A stretch of DNA of 52,534 bases from Mycobacterium sp. (GTDB taxonomy: Bacteria > Actinomycetota > Actinomycetes > Mycobacteriales > Mycobacteriaceae). The notes beneath the pieces are model-generated. The model searched no databases and was not told the DNA's origin. It worked only from the letters and a program-made list of their open reading frames with translations. Positions 42,769 through 51,977 of the stretch are shown piece by piece. Positions within the stretch are counted from its first letter, which is position 1. Each line of letters begins with the position of its first letter. A program made the position numbers and the translations under genes. Location: NCBI GenBank assembly GCA_025966225.1, contig JAOPVI010000197.1, forward strand, positions 1 to 52,534, given 5' to 3'.

Positions 42769-44061
42769 GTGCACAAGGACGACATGATCCTGATCAGCGT
42801 CGATGACCACATCGTCGAGCCTCCTGACATGTTCAAGAATCATTTGCCGAAGAAGTACATCGATGATGCGCCGCAGTTGGTGCACAATCCGGATGGTTCG
42901 GATACCTGGCAGTTTCGCGACATCGTGATCCCCAACGTCGCGCTCAATGCGGTCGCGGGTCGGCCCAAGGAGGAGTACGGGCTGGAACCGCAGGGGCTCG
43001 ATGAGATCCGCAAGGGGTGTTTCGACGTCGACGAACGCGTGAAGGACATGAACGCGGGCGGGATCTTGGGGTCGATGTGCTTCCCGTCGTTTCCGGGGTT
43101 CGCGGGCCGGTTGTTCGCCACCGAGGATCCGGAGTTCTCGCTGGCGTTGGTGCAGGCCTACAACGATTGGCATGTCGAGGAGTGGTGCGGGGCCTATCCG
43201 GCGCGATTCATTCCGATGACGTTGCCGGTGATCTGGGACGCCGAGGCGTGTGCCAAGGAGGTGCGCCGCAACGCCAAGCGTGGGGTGCATTCGTTGACGT
43301 TCTCGGAGAACCCGTCGGCGATGGGGTATCCGAGTTTCCATGCCGAGTACTGGACGCCGCTGTGGGAGGCGTTGGTGGACACCGACACGGTGCTCAACGT
43401 GCACATCGGCTCGTCGGGCCGGTTGGCGATCACCGCTCCGGATGCGCCGATGGATGTGATGATCACGTTGCAGCCGATGAACATCGTCCAAGCCGCGGCA
43501 GATCTGTTGTGGTCGGCGCCGATCAAGAAGTACAAGGATCTCAAGGTCGCGTTGTCCGAGGGTGGCACCGGGTGGATCCCGTACTTCCTGGATCGGGCGG
43601 ACCGGACCTATGAGATGCACTCCACCTGGACCGGGCAGGACTTCGGCACCCAGAAGCCCTCTGAGGTGTTCCGGGACCACTTCCTGACCTGTTTCATCTC
43701 CGATCCGGTCGGGGTGCAGTTGCGCAACCAGATCGGTGTCGACAACATCTGTTGGGAAGCCGACTACCCGCACAGCGATTCGATGTGGCCCAATGCCCCC
43801 GAGCAGCTCGACGAGGTGCTCAAGGCCAACGACGTGCCCGACGACGAGATCAACAAGATGACCTACGAGAACGCGATGAATTGGTACCACTTCGACCCGT
43901 TCACCCACATCACCCGCGAACAGGCCACCATCGGCGCGCTCCGCAAGGCCGCCGAAGGCCACGACGTCTCCACCCAAGCGCTGAGCAAACACGACCACAG
44001 CGCTGCCAGTTTCGCGGACTTCGCCGCGAGGGCCAAGGAATTGACCGGCAACAAAGATTGA
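42769..44061 (+). CDS. Amidohydrolase family protein (PF04909 type)
   Basis: A 430-residue metal-dependent hydrolase/decarboxylase. SVDDHIVEPPDMF (about residues 10-22) holds the first metal motif, NVHIGSSGR a His, and WEADYPHSDSMWP the conserved Asp-His near residue 330. The GTG start has AAAGGA six bases upstream. Codon use is unlike the neighbours: leucine is very often TTG and many codons end in T or G through the first two thirds. This suggests a different origin or gene conversion. A stable hairpin follows the stop. It is related in family, not closely, to the protein at 20368. Confidence 0.83.
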   Translation: MHKDDMILISVDDHIVEPPDMFKNHLPKKYIDDAPQLVHNPDGSDTWQFRDIVIPNVALNAVAGRPKEEYGLEPQGLDEIRKGCFDVDERVKDMNAGGILGSMCFPSFPGFAGRLFATEDPEFSLALVQAYNDWHVEEWCGAYPARFIPMTLPVIWDAEACAKEVRRNAKRGVHSLTFSENPSAMGYPSFHAEYWTPLWEALVDTDTVLNVHIGSSGRLAITAPDAPMDVMITLQPMNIVQAAADLLWSAPIKKYKDLKVALSEGGTGWIPYFLDRADRTYEMHSTWTGQDFGTQKPSEVFRDHFLTCFISDPVGVQLRNQIGVDNICWEADYPHSDSMWPNAPEQLDEVLKANDVPDDEINKMTYENAMNWYHFDPFTHITREQATIGALRKAAEGHDVSTQALSKHDHSAASFADFAARAKELTGNKD

Positions 44062-44083
44062 TCGGATAGGCGGAGTGGAGGCC

Positions 44084-44113
44084 GCCGGTGCGACCGAAGG
44101 CGATTGCACCGGC
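44084..44113 (+). terminator. Hairpin after the amidohydrolase gene
   Basis: GCCGGTGC (44084-44091) and GCACCGGC (44106-44113) are a perfect 8-bp stem with a 14-base loop, in the 96 bases between two plus-strand genes. No T-run follows, so it may be a terminator of the type common in high-GC bacteria or an mRNA stabiliser. Confidence 0.45.
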
Positions 44114-44157
44114 GAATTCGGCTGTCCGCAAGTGACTTCGAGGTGTAGGGGAGTGCA

Positions 44158-45348
44158 GTGACCGGCGGGATGAACTTCGAGCTGACGGAGGATCAGGAAC
44201 TGATCCGCAAATCCGTCGCCGAACTGGCGTCGAAGTTCGACGACCAGTACTGGATGGAGAAGGACCAGGCGCACGAGTTCCCGCGGGAGTTCTACGATGC
44301 CATCGCGTCCGGCGGCTGGCTCGGAATGACCATCCCCGAGCAGTACGGCGGTCACGGACTCGGTATCACCGAGGCGACCATTCTGGCCGAGGAGGTCGCG
44401 CGCTCGGGCGGGGCCATGAACGCCGCCAGCGCAATTCACCTGTCCATCTTCGGCATGCAGCCGGTGGTGGTGTTCGGGTCAGACGAGATGAAGGCGGCCA
44501 CGCTGCCCAGAATCGTCAACGGCGACCTGCACGTCTGCTTCGGTGTGACCGAACCCGGTGCAGGGCTTGATACTTCGCGGATCACCACCTTCGCCAAGCG
44601 CGGTCATGATCGGGCTGGCGACCACTACGTCGTCAATGGTCGCAAGGTATGGATCTCCAAGGCGCTGGAGTCCGAGAAGGTTCTGCTGCTGACCCGGACG
44701 ACGCCGTATGACGAGGTCACCAAGAAGACCGACGGCCTTTCGCTGTTCCTCACCGACCTCGATCGCGATCACGTCGACATCCGTCCGATCAAGAAGATGG
44801 GCCGCAACGCCGTCAGCTCGAACGAGCTGTTCATCGATGACCTCCGCATCCCCGTCGAAGACCGAATCGGCGAGGAGGGCAAGGGTTTCAGCTACATCCT
44901 GCACGGCCTGAACCCGGAGCGGATGCTCATCGCCGCCGAGGCGCTGGGCATCGGCCGGGTGGCGTTGGACCGGGCCGTGAAGTACGCCAACGAACGCGTC
45001 GTGTTCGACCGGCCAATCGGCATGAACCAGGGCATCCAGTTCCCGTTGGCCGATTCCTTGGCCCGCCTGGATGCCGCGGAGTTGATCCTGCGCAAGTCGA
45101 CCTGGCTGTACGACAATGGCAAGCCGTGCGGACGCGAGGCCAACATGGCCAAGTATTTGTGTGCGGATGCTGGATTTGATGCAGCGGACCGCGCGTTGCA
45201 GACGCACGGCGGCATGGGCTATTCCGAGGAGTACAACATCTCCCGGTTCTTCCGCGAGTCACGGCTGATGAAGATCGCCCCCGTCAGCCAGGAGATGATT
45301 CTCAACTTCCTCGGCAGCCACGTGCTCGGCCTGCCGAGGAGCTACTGA
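44158..45348 (+). CDS. Acyl-CoA dehydrogenase
   Basis: A 396-residue FadE. FELTEDQELIRKSVAELA begins the helical domain, CFGVTEPGAGLDTSRI holds the flavin/substrate block with Leu in place of the usual Ser, and VVNGRKVWIS and ALQTHGGMGYSEEYNISRFFRES identify the family. The terminal motif reads IAPVSQEMILNF instead of the common GTSEIQ form. The GTG follows AGGGGAG. Its stop overlaps the ATG of the CoA transferase, so it opens the beta-oxidation operon 44158-49697. Confidence 0.87.
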   Translation: MTGGMNFELTEDQELIRKSVAELASKFDDQYWMEKDQAHEFPREFYDAIASGGWLGMTIPEQYGGHGLGITEATILAEEVARSGGAMNAASAIHLSIFGMQPVVVFGSDEMKAATLPRIVNGDLHVCFGVTEPGAGLDTSRITTFAKRGHDRAGDHYVVNGRKVWISKALESEKVLLLTRTTPYDEVTKKTDGLSLFLTDLDRDHVDIRPIKKMGRNAVSSNELFIDDLRIPVEDRIGEEGKGFSYILHGLNPERMLIAAEALGIGRVALDRAVKYANERVVFDRPIGMNQGIQFPLADSLARLDAAELILRKSTWLYDNGKPCGREANMAKYLCADAGFDAADRALQTHGGMGYSEEYNISRFFRESRLMKIAPVSQEMILNFLGSHVLGLPRSY

Positions 45349-46565
45349 TGGCTGGTCCGGCACCACTTGCCGGAATCACGATCGTCGCAATGGAGCAGGC
45401 GGTGGCCGCTCCGATGTGCACGCGGGTACTGGCCGACTTCGGTGCTCGGGTGATCAAGGTGGAGAACCCCAAGGGGGGTGACTTCGCTCGCGACTACGAC
45501 GGCGTCGTCAATGGTCCTGGGGGGCTCGCCGCCCACTTCGTGTGGTGCAACCGCGGCAAGGAATCCGTCACGCTCAACACCAAGGCTCCGGCCGGCCTCG
45601 AACTGTTGCACCGACTGTTGGACGGGGCCGACGCGTTCGTCTCCAACCTCGCGCCAGGAGCGACCGCTCGCATGGGCCTCGCCCCGGCCGACCTCGCGGT
45701 GCGTCACCCCAACGTCATCCCCGTCGAGATCGATGGATACGGGCCCGGGGGGCCGATCTCGCACAAGCGCGCGTATGACCTTCTGGTGCAAGCGGAGTCG
45801 GGCTCCTGCGCGATCACCGGCTACCCCGGCATGCCCGCGAAGCCCGGGCCTGCGATGGCCGACTTCACGACGGGACTCTATGCGGCGATCTCGATCCTCG
45901 CCTTGCTCGTTGCGCGAGGTGGTCGATCCGACTTCGCGTCCCCCGCCGTCGAGCTCAGCTTGTTCGACGTCATGACCGACGTCATGGGATATGCGCTCAC
46001 ATATACCCAGCACTCGGGCATCGATCAAGAGCCGCTCGGAGTGGGTTCACCCGCCGTTGCGCCATACGGGGCGTTTCCCACCCGCGACGGTCAGACAGTG
46101 GTGCTTGGCACCACGAACGATCGCGAATGGCAGCGGGTGGCCAGGGAGGTCATCGAGCGGCCCGACCTGGCCGACGACCCACGGTTCAGCACCAACCCCG
46201 ACCGCTGCGCGCACCGGGACGTGCTCAACGACGCCATCGGATCCTGGTGTGCCCAGCACGATCTCGCGCACATCCAAAAGACGGCCGACGATGCCGGAAT
46301 CGGCAATTCCCGTTACAACTTGCCGAGCGAGGTCGTGGTGCACCCTCAGCTCACCGCCAGGGACCGCTGGCGGACGGTGGACTCGCCGAAGGGGGAGCTC
46401 CCCGCCCTGTTGCCGCCTCCGGTGATCGCCGGATACGAGGCGCCCATGGGTGCCGTGCCCGGACTCGGTGAGCACACCGACGACGTGCTCGGCGAATTGG
46501 GGCTCAGCGCAACCGAAATCGCCACGCTGCGGGCCGACGGAGTAATCGGGCCGGCCTACCCGTGA
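45348..46565 (+). CDS. CaiB/BaiF-type (family III) CoA transferase
   Basis: A 405-residue single-domain CoA transferase. LAGITIVAMEQAVAAPMCTRVLADFGARVIKVE begins the fold, NRGKESVTLNTKAP follows, and the catalytic aspartate candidate is in VELSLFDVMTD near residue 205. It moves CoA between two carboxylic acids, activating a substrate for the neighbouring acyl-CoA dehydrogenases. Start and stop overlap the flanking genes by one and four bases, so it is tightly coupled to them. Confidence 0.87.
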   Translation: MAGPAPLAGITIVAMEQAVAAPMCTRVLADFGARVIKVENPKGGDFARDYDGVVNGPGGLAAHFVWCNRGKESVTLNTKAPAGLELLHRLLDGADAFVSNLAPGATARMGLAPADLAVRHPNVIPVEIDGYGPGGPISHKRAYDLLVQAESGSCAITGYPGMPAKPGPAMADFTTGLYAAISILALLVARGGRSDFASPAVELSLFDVMTDVMGYALTYTQHSGIDQEPLGVGSPAVAPYGAFPTRDGQTVVLGTTNDREWQRVAREVIERPDLADDPRFSTNPDRCAHRDVLNDAIGSWCAQHDLAHIQKTADDAGIGNSRYNLPSEVVVHPQLTARDRWRTVDSPKGELPALLPPPVIAGYEAPMGAVPGLGEHTDDVLGELGLSATEIATLRADGVIGPAYP

Positions 46566-47368
46566 CCCTGGATCAGGTGCTGCTGTGCTCCGATCGGGAC
46601 GGCGTGCGCACGTTGACCTTGAACCGGCCGCACCGCAAGAACGCGATCGACGCGCAGCTGTGGGTGGAACTGGCCGACGCGCTGCGTGCCACCGCCCGCG
46701 ACGACGGTGTGCGCGCCCTGGTGATCACCGGCGCCGGCGGTGCGTTCTGTTCGGGCGCCGACATCGGCACCGGCGAGGACATCCACCCCCGGCACAAGTT
46801 GCGTCGGTTGACCGACGTGGCGATGGCACTGCACGAGCTCGCCGTTCCGACCGTGGCCAAGGTCACCGGCGTCGCGGTCGGTGCCGGTTGGAACCTGGCC
46901 CTTGGCTGCGATCTGGTGGTGGCGACCCCAGAATCCAAGTTCTGCCAGGTCTTCAGCAAGCGCGGGCTGTCGATCGATCTCGGCGGATCGTGGCTGCTGC
47001 CCAAGCTGGTCGGGCTGCAACAGGCCAAGCGACTGGTGCTGCTCGCGGACATGATCGACGCCGAGGAAGCGCACCAGTTGGGGCTGGTCACCTGGGTCAC
47101 GCCGGTCGGCGAGATCGACGCATTCGTCGACGACCTGACGGTGCGGCTGGCCGCGGGACCGCCCTTCGCACTGGCCCAGAGCAAGGCGCTGCTCAACGAC
47201 GGTGCCAACGCTACGTTGCGCGAAGCGCTGGTCAACGAGGCCCGGGCACAACCGGGCAATTTCGCAACGGCAGACTCGGGGGAGGCCTACGCCGCGTTCG
47301 CGGCGAAACGCGAACCGGAGTTCACGGGGGCATGGGCGGTAACACCGCCCGGAACGGAGCAGAAGTAA
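46562..47368 (+). CDS. Enoyl-CoA hydratase/isomerase family protein
   Basis: A 268-residue crotonase of standard length. LTLNRPHRKNAID, the oxyanion segment GAFCSGADIG, VAKVTGVAVGAGWNLALGCDL and the loop FCQVFSKRGLSID (where many enzymes have a catalytic Glu, here Lys/Arg) are visible. This loop suggests an isomerase or other crotonase reaction rather than classic hydration. The GTG overlaps the CoA transferase stop and its TAA overlaps the thiolase ATG. Confidence 0.85.
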   Translation: MTLDQVLLCSDRDGVRTLTLNRPHRKNAIDAQLWVELADALRATARDDGVRALVITGAGGAFCSGADIGTGEDIHPRHKLRRLTDVAMALHELAVPTVAKVTGVAVGAGWNLALGCDLVVATPESKFCQVFSKRGLSIDLGGSWLLPKLVGLQQAKRLVLLADMIDAEEAHQLGLVTWVTPVGEIDAFVDDLTVRLAAGPPFALAQSKALLNDGANATLREALVNEARAQPGNFATADSGEAYAAFAAKREPEFTGAWAVTPPGTEQK

Positions 47369-48513
47369 TGCGGGAGACCGTCATCGTCGGCGCCGTGCGC
47401 ACGCCTGTCGGCAAGCGCAACGGTGGACTGTCCGACCAGCACGCGGCCGACCTGTCCGCGCTGGTACTCAACGAGTTGGTCGAACGGACCGGGGTGGATC
47501 CCGAGGTCATCGACGACGTCGTGTGGGGCTGCGTCTCTCAGGTCGGTGATCAGTCAAGCAACATCGGCCGCTACTCGGTGCTGGCCGCAGGCTGGCCCGA
47601 GCACATCCCGGGCACCACGGTGAACCGGGCGTGCGGGTCCAGTCAGCAGGCGCTCGACTTCGCCGTCCAGGCCGTGATGTCGGGTCAGCAGGACATCGTG
47701 GTGGCCGGTGGCGTCGAGGTGATGAGCCGAGTACCGCTGGGCTCGGCGCGGGCGACGGGTACGCCATACGGGCCGAAAGCGCTTGCCCGCTATGAAGGCT
47801 TCTCGTTCAACCAGGGCATCTCGGCGGAGCTGATCTCGCAGAAGTGGAACTTGTCCCGGACCCGGCTCGACGAGTACTCCACGCGCTCCCACGAGCGGGC
47901 CGCCGCTGCTCAGGATGCGGGCGCGTTCACCGACCAGATCATGCCGGTGTTCACCGATGGCGACGTGGTGACCGACGACGAGGGCATCCGTCGGGGCACC
48001 ACCGTCGAGAAGCTGGCCGGCTTGAAGCCGGCGTTCACCGAGGACGGCGTCATTCACGCGGGCAACTCGTCGCAGATCTCCGACGGAGCGGCTGCCCTGA
48101 TGGTGATGACCGCGGAGAACGCGGTTCAGCTGGGCCTGACCCCGTTGGTGCGGTATCGCGCCGGGGCGGTCACCGGTGCCGACCCGGTGCTCATGTTGAC
48201 GGGGCCGATCCCCGCGACGGAGAAGGTGTTGCACAAGGCCGGCGTTCACCTCGACGAGGTGGGCGTCTTCGAGGTCAACGAGGCGTTCGCACCGGTGCCG
48301 CTGGCATGGCTGGCGGAGACGGGCGCCGATGAAGCGAAGCTCAACCCGCTCGGCGGCGCGATTGCGTTGGGCCATCCGCTGGGCGCTTCGGGTGCGGTGC
48401 TGATGACCCGGATGATCCATCACATGCGGGACAACGGAATTCGATACGGCCTGCAGACGATGTGTGAGGGCGGGGGTACCGCCAACGCCACGATGGTCGA
48501 GCTCTTGAAATAG
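47368..48513 (+). CDS. Acetyl-CoA acetyltransferase (thiolase)
   Basis: A 381-residue degradative-type thiolase. The acyl-carrying cysteine is Cys89 in NRACGSSQQA; His336 in ALGHPLGASG and Cys366 in TMCEGGG complete the site. It cleaves 3-ketoacyl-CoA with CoA to release acetyl-CoA or propionyl-CoA, the last step of the local beta-oxidation set. The ATG overlaps the preceding stop by one base. The upstream in-frame extension within the hydratase gene is not used. Confidence 0.92.
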   Translation: MRETVIVGAVRTPVGKRNGGLSDQHAADLSALVLNELVERTGVDPEVIDDVVWGCVSQVGDQSSNIGRYSVLAAGWPEHIPGTTVNRACGSSQQALDFAVQAVMSGQQDIVVAGGVEVMSRVPLGSARATGTPYGPKALARYEGFSFNQGISAELISQKWNLSRTRLDEYSTRSHERAAAAQDAGAFTDQIMPVFTDGDVVTDDEGIRRGTTVEKLAGLKPAFTEDGVIHAGNSSQISDGAAALMVMTAENAVQLGLTPLVRYRAGAVTGADPVLMLTGPIPATEKVLHKAGVHLDEVGVFEVNEAFAPVPLAWLAETGADEAKLNPLGGAIALGHPLGASGAVLMTRMIHHMRDNGIRYGLQTMCEGGGTANATMVELLK

Positions 48514-48548
48514 CCGACCCTAGCTGGCTTTCAGACAAGGAGGGCGCT

Positions 48549-49697
48549 GTGCGCCGCGATCTATTCACCGAAGACCACGAGGCGTTCCGCGAGTTGGCGC
48601 GGGAGTTCGTCGAAAAGGAAGTGGTGCCGCACTATCCCGCGTGGGAGAAGGGCGGCCGCATGCCTCGCGCGGTGTTCGAGCAGATGGGCTCGCTGGGCAT
48701 GCTCGGGATGGCCATCCCGGAGGAGTACGGCGGTGGAGGGGAACCGGACTACCGCTACAACGTCGTCATGCAGGAGGAGGCGGCGCGCGCGCTGGTCACC
48801 CTGTCGACGCTACGTACGCAACTCGAAGTGATTCTGCCGTACTTCCTGCACTATGCGAACGCCGAACAGCGCGAGCGGTGGTTCCCGCGGATCGCCGCGG
48901 GCACGCTGCTGACCGCCGTGGCGATGACCGAGCCCGGAACGGGTTCGGACCTGGCGGGCATGCGCACCACCGCAATTCGTGACGGTGACGACTACATCGT
49001 CAACGGCGCCAAGACGTTCATCACCGGCGGCATGCAGGCCGATTTGGTGGTCACCGTCGCCCGCACCTCGACCGACCCCGACAACCGACGCCGGGGGCTG
49101 ACACTGCTGGTCGTCGAGGACGGCATGCCCGGTTTCACCCGGGGCCGCGAACTGGACAAGATGGGCTGCAAGGTCCAGGACACCGCCGAGTTGTCGTTCG
49201 TCGACGTGCGCGTCCCAGCGGCCAACGTGCTGGGGGAGGTGGACGAAGCGTTTGGCTACCTCGGCCACAACCTCCCGCAGGAGCGCCTGACGGTGGCCGT
49301 CGGGTCGGTGGCGCAGGCGCGGTCGGCGATCGCCGTGGCCATCGACTATACCAAGGACCGCAAGGCGTTTGGGCAAACCGTCGCATCGTTCCAGAACACC
49401 AAGTTCGAACTGGCTGCCTGCTCGACGGAGGTCGAAGCAGCGCAGGCGATGCTGGACCGTGCCGTCACGCTGCACGTCGACGGCGAGCTGTCCGGGGCCG
49501 ACGCCGCCCGGGTGAAGCTGTTCTGCACCGAGATGCAGCAGCGGGTGATCGACCGCTGTCTGCAGCTCTTCGGCGGCTACGGCTACATGATGGAGTACCC
49601 GATCGCCCGGCTGTACACCGATGCCAGGGTGGCTCGCATCTACGCGGGCACGTCCGAGGTGATGAAGGTGATCATCGCAAAGTCGCTAGGCCTCTAG
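48549..49697 (+). CDS. Acyl-CoA dehydrogenase
   Basis: A 382-residue FadE resembling isovaleryl- or long-chain-type enzymes. AMTEPGTGSDLAGM is the flavin block, IVNGAKTFITGGMQADLV and SFVDVRVPAANVLGE follow, and FGGYGYMMEYPIARLYTDARVARIYAGTSEVMK closes the domain; Ala at the MCAD-base position fits the IVD/LCAD group, where the base lies in another helix. The GTG has AAGGAGG upstream. It is the last gene of the beta-oxidation operon, 35 bases after the thiolase. Confidence 0.9.
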   Translation: MRRDLFTEDHEAFRELAREFVEKEVVPHYPAWEKGGRMPRAVFEQMGSLGMLGMAIPEEYGGGGEPDYRYNVVMQEEAARALVTLSTLRTQLEVILPYFLHYANAEQRERWFPRIAAGTLLTAVAMTEPGTGSDLAGMRTTAIRDGDDYIVNGAKTFITGGMQADLVVTVARTSTDPDNRRRGLTLLVVEDGMPGFTRGRELDKMGCKVQDTAELSFVDVRVPAANVLGEVDEAFGYLGHNLPQERLTVAVGSVAQARSAIAVAIDYTKDRKAFGQTVASFQNTKFELAACSTEVEAAQAMLDRAVTLHVDGELSGADAARVKLFCTEMQQRVIDRCLQLFGGYGYMMEYPIARLYTDARVARIYAGTSEVMKVIIAKSLGL

Positions 49698-49750
49698 AGG
49701 CGAGTTGAGCGTGTTGACCCGGGCGTCGGGAATCAACTTCACTGAGACCC

Positions 49751-49797
49751 TTGTCACACGGGCCAAACCTACCTACTGTGTGTTCACTAGGTTGGTT
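49751..49797 (+). promoter_or_regulatory. Promoter and candidate operator of the TetR gene at 49814
   Basis: TTGTCA (49751-49756) and TACTGT (49774-49779), 17 bases apart, form a plausible promoter. Overlapping its -10 is AACCTACCTA-N12-TAGGTTGGTT (49766-49797), an inverted repeat with one mismatch. It ends 16 bases before the GTG start and fits autorepression by the TetR product. Confidence 0.55.
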
Positions 49798-49813
49798 GGA
49801 ACGAAGGGGTTCA

Positions 49814-50470
49814 GTGACGAGTTCGGTGTCGAGGCCGGCTTCTGCGCCGCGGCCGTATGCCTCGCTCCTTGCCAAGGGGGAGGACCGTAAGCAGCGGATC
49901 CTCGAGGTCGCAGAGCGTCTGCTCGCGCGTTACGGGTGGCGCAACACCTCGCTGGCGCAGATCGCGAGGGAAGCCGGGGTCAGCGCGGCCGGGTTGCTTC
50001 ACCACTACGAATCCAAGGAGCAACTGCTCAACGCGGTGCTCGATGCCCGCGACGCAGACGACGACACCCACGCCGACCGCCGTGGCGATCTGGTCACCGA
50101 GATCTGTCGCGTCGCCGAGCGCTTCGACCGTCAACCCGAGCTCGTCGGCACCTTCACCATGCTGCTGATCGAGAACATCGCACCCGACGCCCCCCTGCAC
50201 GACCGCTTGCTCCACAGGCAGCGCGAGGGCGCGTGCATCGTCGCCGGCCTGATTGACAGCGGTCAGCGCGCCGGTCGGTACCGCCAAGACATCGACCCGG
50301 CCATCAAGGCCGTCGAGATTCTCGCCTTCGTCAATGGAATGGAGACCGCATGGTTGCTCGATCCTTCAATTCCCCTCGCCGAGGTGTTCAAGGGGTACGC
50401 CGAAGCACTCGCCCGCGACTTCACGCCACCGGCGACGAAGACACCGCCCTCGGAAGGCATCCCGACATGA
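49814..50470 (+). CDS. TetR-family transcriptional regulator
   Basis: A 218-residue TetR protein. The helix-turn-helix covers about residues 30-72 (TSLAQIAREAGVSAAGLLHHYESKEQLL), the rest is a ligand-binding helical bundle. GTG 49814 has GAAGGGG upstream and was chosen over an earlier frame opening that reads through the promoter. It is coupled by a four-base overlap to a protein of unknown function. Likely targets are its own operon and perhaps the beta-oxidation genes just upstream, in the same direction. Confidence 0.85.
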   Translation: MTSSVSRPASAPRPYASLLAKGEDRKQRILEVAERLLARYGWRNTSLAQIAREAGVSAAGLLHHYESKEQLLNAVLDARDADDDTHADRRGDLVTEICRVAERFDRQPELVGTFTMLLIENIAPDAPLHDRLLHRQREGACIVAGLIDSGQRAGRYRQDIDPAIKAVEILAFVNGMETAWLLDPSIPLAEVFKGYAEALARDFTPPATKTPPSEGIPT

Positions 50471-50976
50471 GGTACCGACTCGACGTCGTCGCCCGCAACG
50501 TCCCCGAGGTCGTCAAGTTCGCCGGAGGGTGGCTCGTCGACCGGGTGATGGCCGGCTGGGACGTCACGGTGCTGATCTCCGCTGACGAGGACCTACGGCC
50601 ACTCGAGATCCTCGGCGTCGAAATCCATGACCTCGAAGCCGCGCTGGAGGAATGGGCCGACCGCCCGCACCCGCAGACGGTCGCCGTCGCCGCGGATCTC
50701 TTCGCCAGCGACGAACGGGTGCGCCGAGGCGTGCTCACCGCACTCGACCACGGCATGACCGAAGTGACGTTGTGGGGCGAACATTGGCCGACGGAGCTCG
50801 ACAGCACGATCGGTTCGGTTCACCACCAGCTGAGCGGGGCCGCCCGTGCGTTCAAGGCGCAGGCGCTCGCTGCCGCTGCGGACCCGGACGCCGGCGACGT
50901 CGGCGACACCGAGACGTTCCGCTGCGGGCTGGCCGCGCTGCCTTCGGTTGCCGCGGACCTCACGCCCGCAAGCTGA
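50467..50976 (+). CDS. Protein of unknown function coupled to a TetR gene
   Basis: A 169-residue soluble protein beginning MRYRLDVVARNVPEVVKFAGGW. The middle has alternating strands and helices (GWDVTVLISADEDLRPLEILG and PQTVAVAADLFASDERV), reminiscent of a small Rossmann-like fold, but I cannot name a family. The ATG overlaps the TetR stop. Its 3' end overlaps the convergent quinone-oxidoreductase gene by 17 bases. A role in sensing or modulating the TetR response is only a guess from position. Confidence 0.65.
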   Translation: MRYRLDVVARNVPEVVKFAGGWLVDRVMAGWDVTVLISADEDLRPLEILGVEIHDLEAALEEWADRPHPQTVAVAADLFASDERVRRGVLTALDHGMTEVTLWGEHWPTELDSTIGSVHHQLSGAARAFKAQALAAAADPDAGDVGDTETFRCGLAALPSVAADLTPAS

Positions 50977-51970
50977 GGTCGATCAGCACCTTGCCGATCG
51001 CCCGCCCGTCGGCGACGTGACGCAACGCGCTGGCCGTTTCCGCCAGCGGGTACACCGCGCCCACGTGAGGTGACACGCGCCCGGCGACCAGCAACTCGCG
51101 AAGCTCCGTCTCGTTGCGTTCGAAGTCCTCGGGCGGTACGTCCTGGAACTGGAAGCCCATGACGTGGATTCCCTTGACGAGCACCAGATTCAAGGGGATC
51201 CGAGGGATGACGCCCGAGGCGTAGCCCACCGTGACGAACCGGCCGCCACGGCGCAGCGACCGCAGCGCGGGCTCGGCGAGGTCGCCACCCACCGTGTCCA
51301 CCACCACGTCGGCACCGTCTGGCAGCGCGTCACGCAACGCGGGGCGCAACTCGGCTCTTCGGGATTGGTCCCCGAGTCGCTCCGCTCCTGCCCGCCGATG
51401 CTTGATCAGGTTGGTCGCGCCGTAATTCGCGGCCGCGTCCAGCTTCTCGGGTGACGACGCGACCGCGGTGACATTCGCACCCAGAGCGACGCCGAGTTGA
51501 ACCGCCGCCAAGCCGACGCCGCCACCCGCACCGAGCACGACGAGTTCGTCGCCGGACTTCAGGCGCGCGGTGGAGCGCAGCGTGTAATACGCCGTGCGGT
51601 ACGCGACGCCGAACGCCACCGCCGTCGGCTCGTCGATGCCGTCGGGAATGCGGGCCAAGGTCGCCGCGTCGACGACGACCCGCTCGGCGAAGGCGCCGAA
51701 CATTCCGGTGCCCGTCACACGGTCCCCCGTCGCGAAACCCGTGGTATCCGAACCGACTTCGTCGATAGTGCCTGCGAACTCGCTGCCTGGAATGAAAGGC
51801 GGCGGGATGCTGACCTGGTAGGAGTTGGCGATCAGCAGGACGTCGGGGAAGTTCACTGCCGCCGCATGCACCCGCACGCCAATCTGGCCCGGCTGCGCCG
51901 TGGGCACCGGATGCTCCTCGACGCGAACGACTTCCGGCGGACCGTAGGCCGGGCAGACCGCAGCGCGCAT
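50960..51970 (-). CDS. Quinone oxidoreductase-like MDR-family NADPH dehydrogenase
   Basis: A 336-residue medium-chain dehydrogenase/reductase. The N-terminal GroES-like domain contains VHAAAVNFPDVLLIANSY and GSEFAGTIDEVG; the Rossmann motif is VLGAGGGVGLAAVQLGVALGA (about residues 145-165). The cysteines and histidines of zinc alcohol dehydrogenases are absent, as expected for zeta-crystallin/QOR enzymes. It reduces enones or quinones with NADPH. It follows the phosphotransferase gene by seven bases and is probably co-transcribed with it. Confidence 0.87.
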   Translation of the reverse strand: MRAAVCPAYGPPEVVRVEEHPVPTAQPGQIGVRVHAAAVNFPDVLLIANSYQVSIPPPFIPGSEFAGTIDEVGSDTTGFATGDRVTGTGMFGAFAERVVVDAATLARIPDGIDEPTAVAFGVAYRTAYYTLRSTARLKSGDELVVLGAGGGVGLAAVQLGVALGANVTAVASSPEKLDAAANYGATNLIKHRRAGAERLGDQSRRAELRPALRDALPDGADVVVDTVGGDLAEPALRSLRRGGRFVTVGYASGVIPRIPLNLVLVKGIHVMGFQFQDVPPEDFERNETELRELLVAGRVSPHVGAVYPLAETASALRHVADGRAIGKVLIDLSLRA

Positions 51971-51977
51971 CGCTCGA

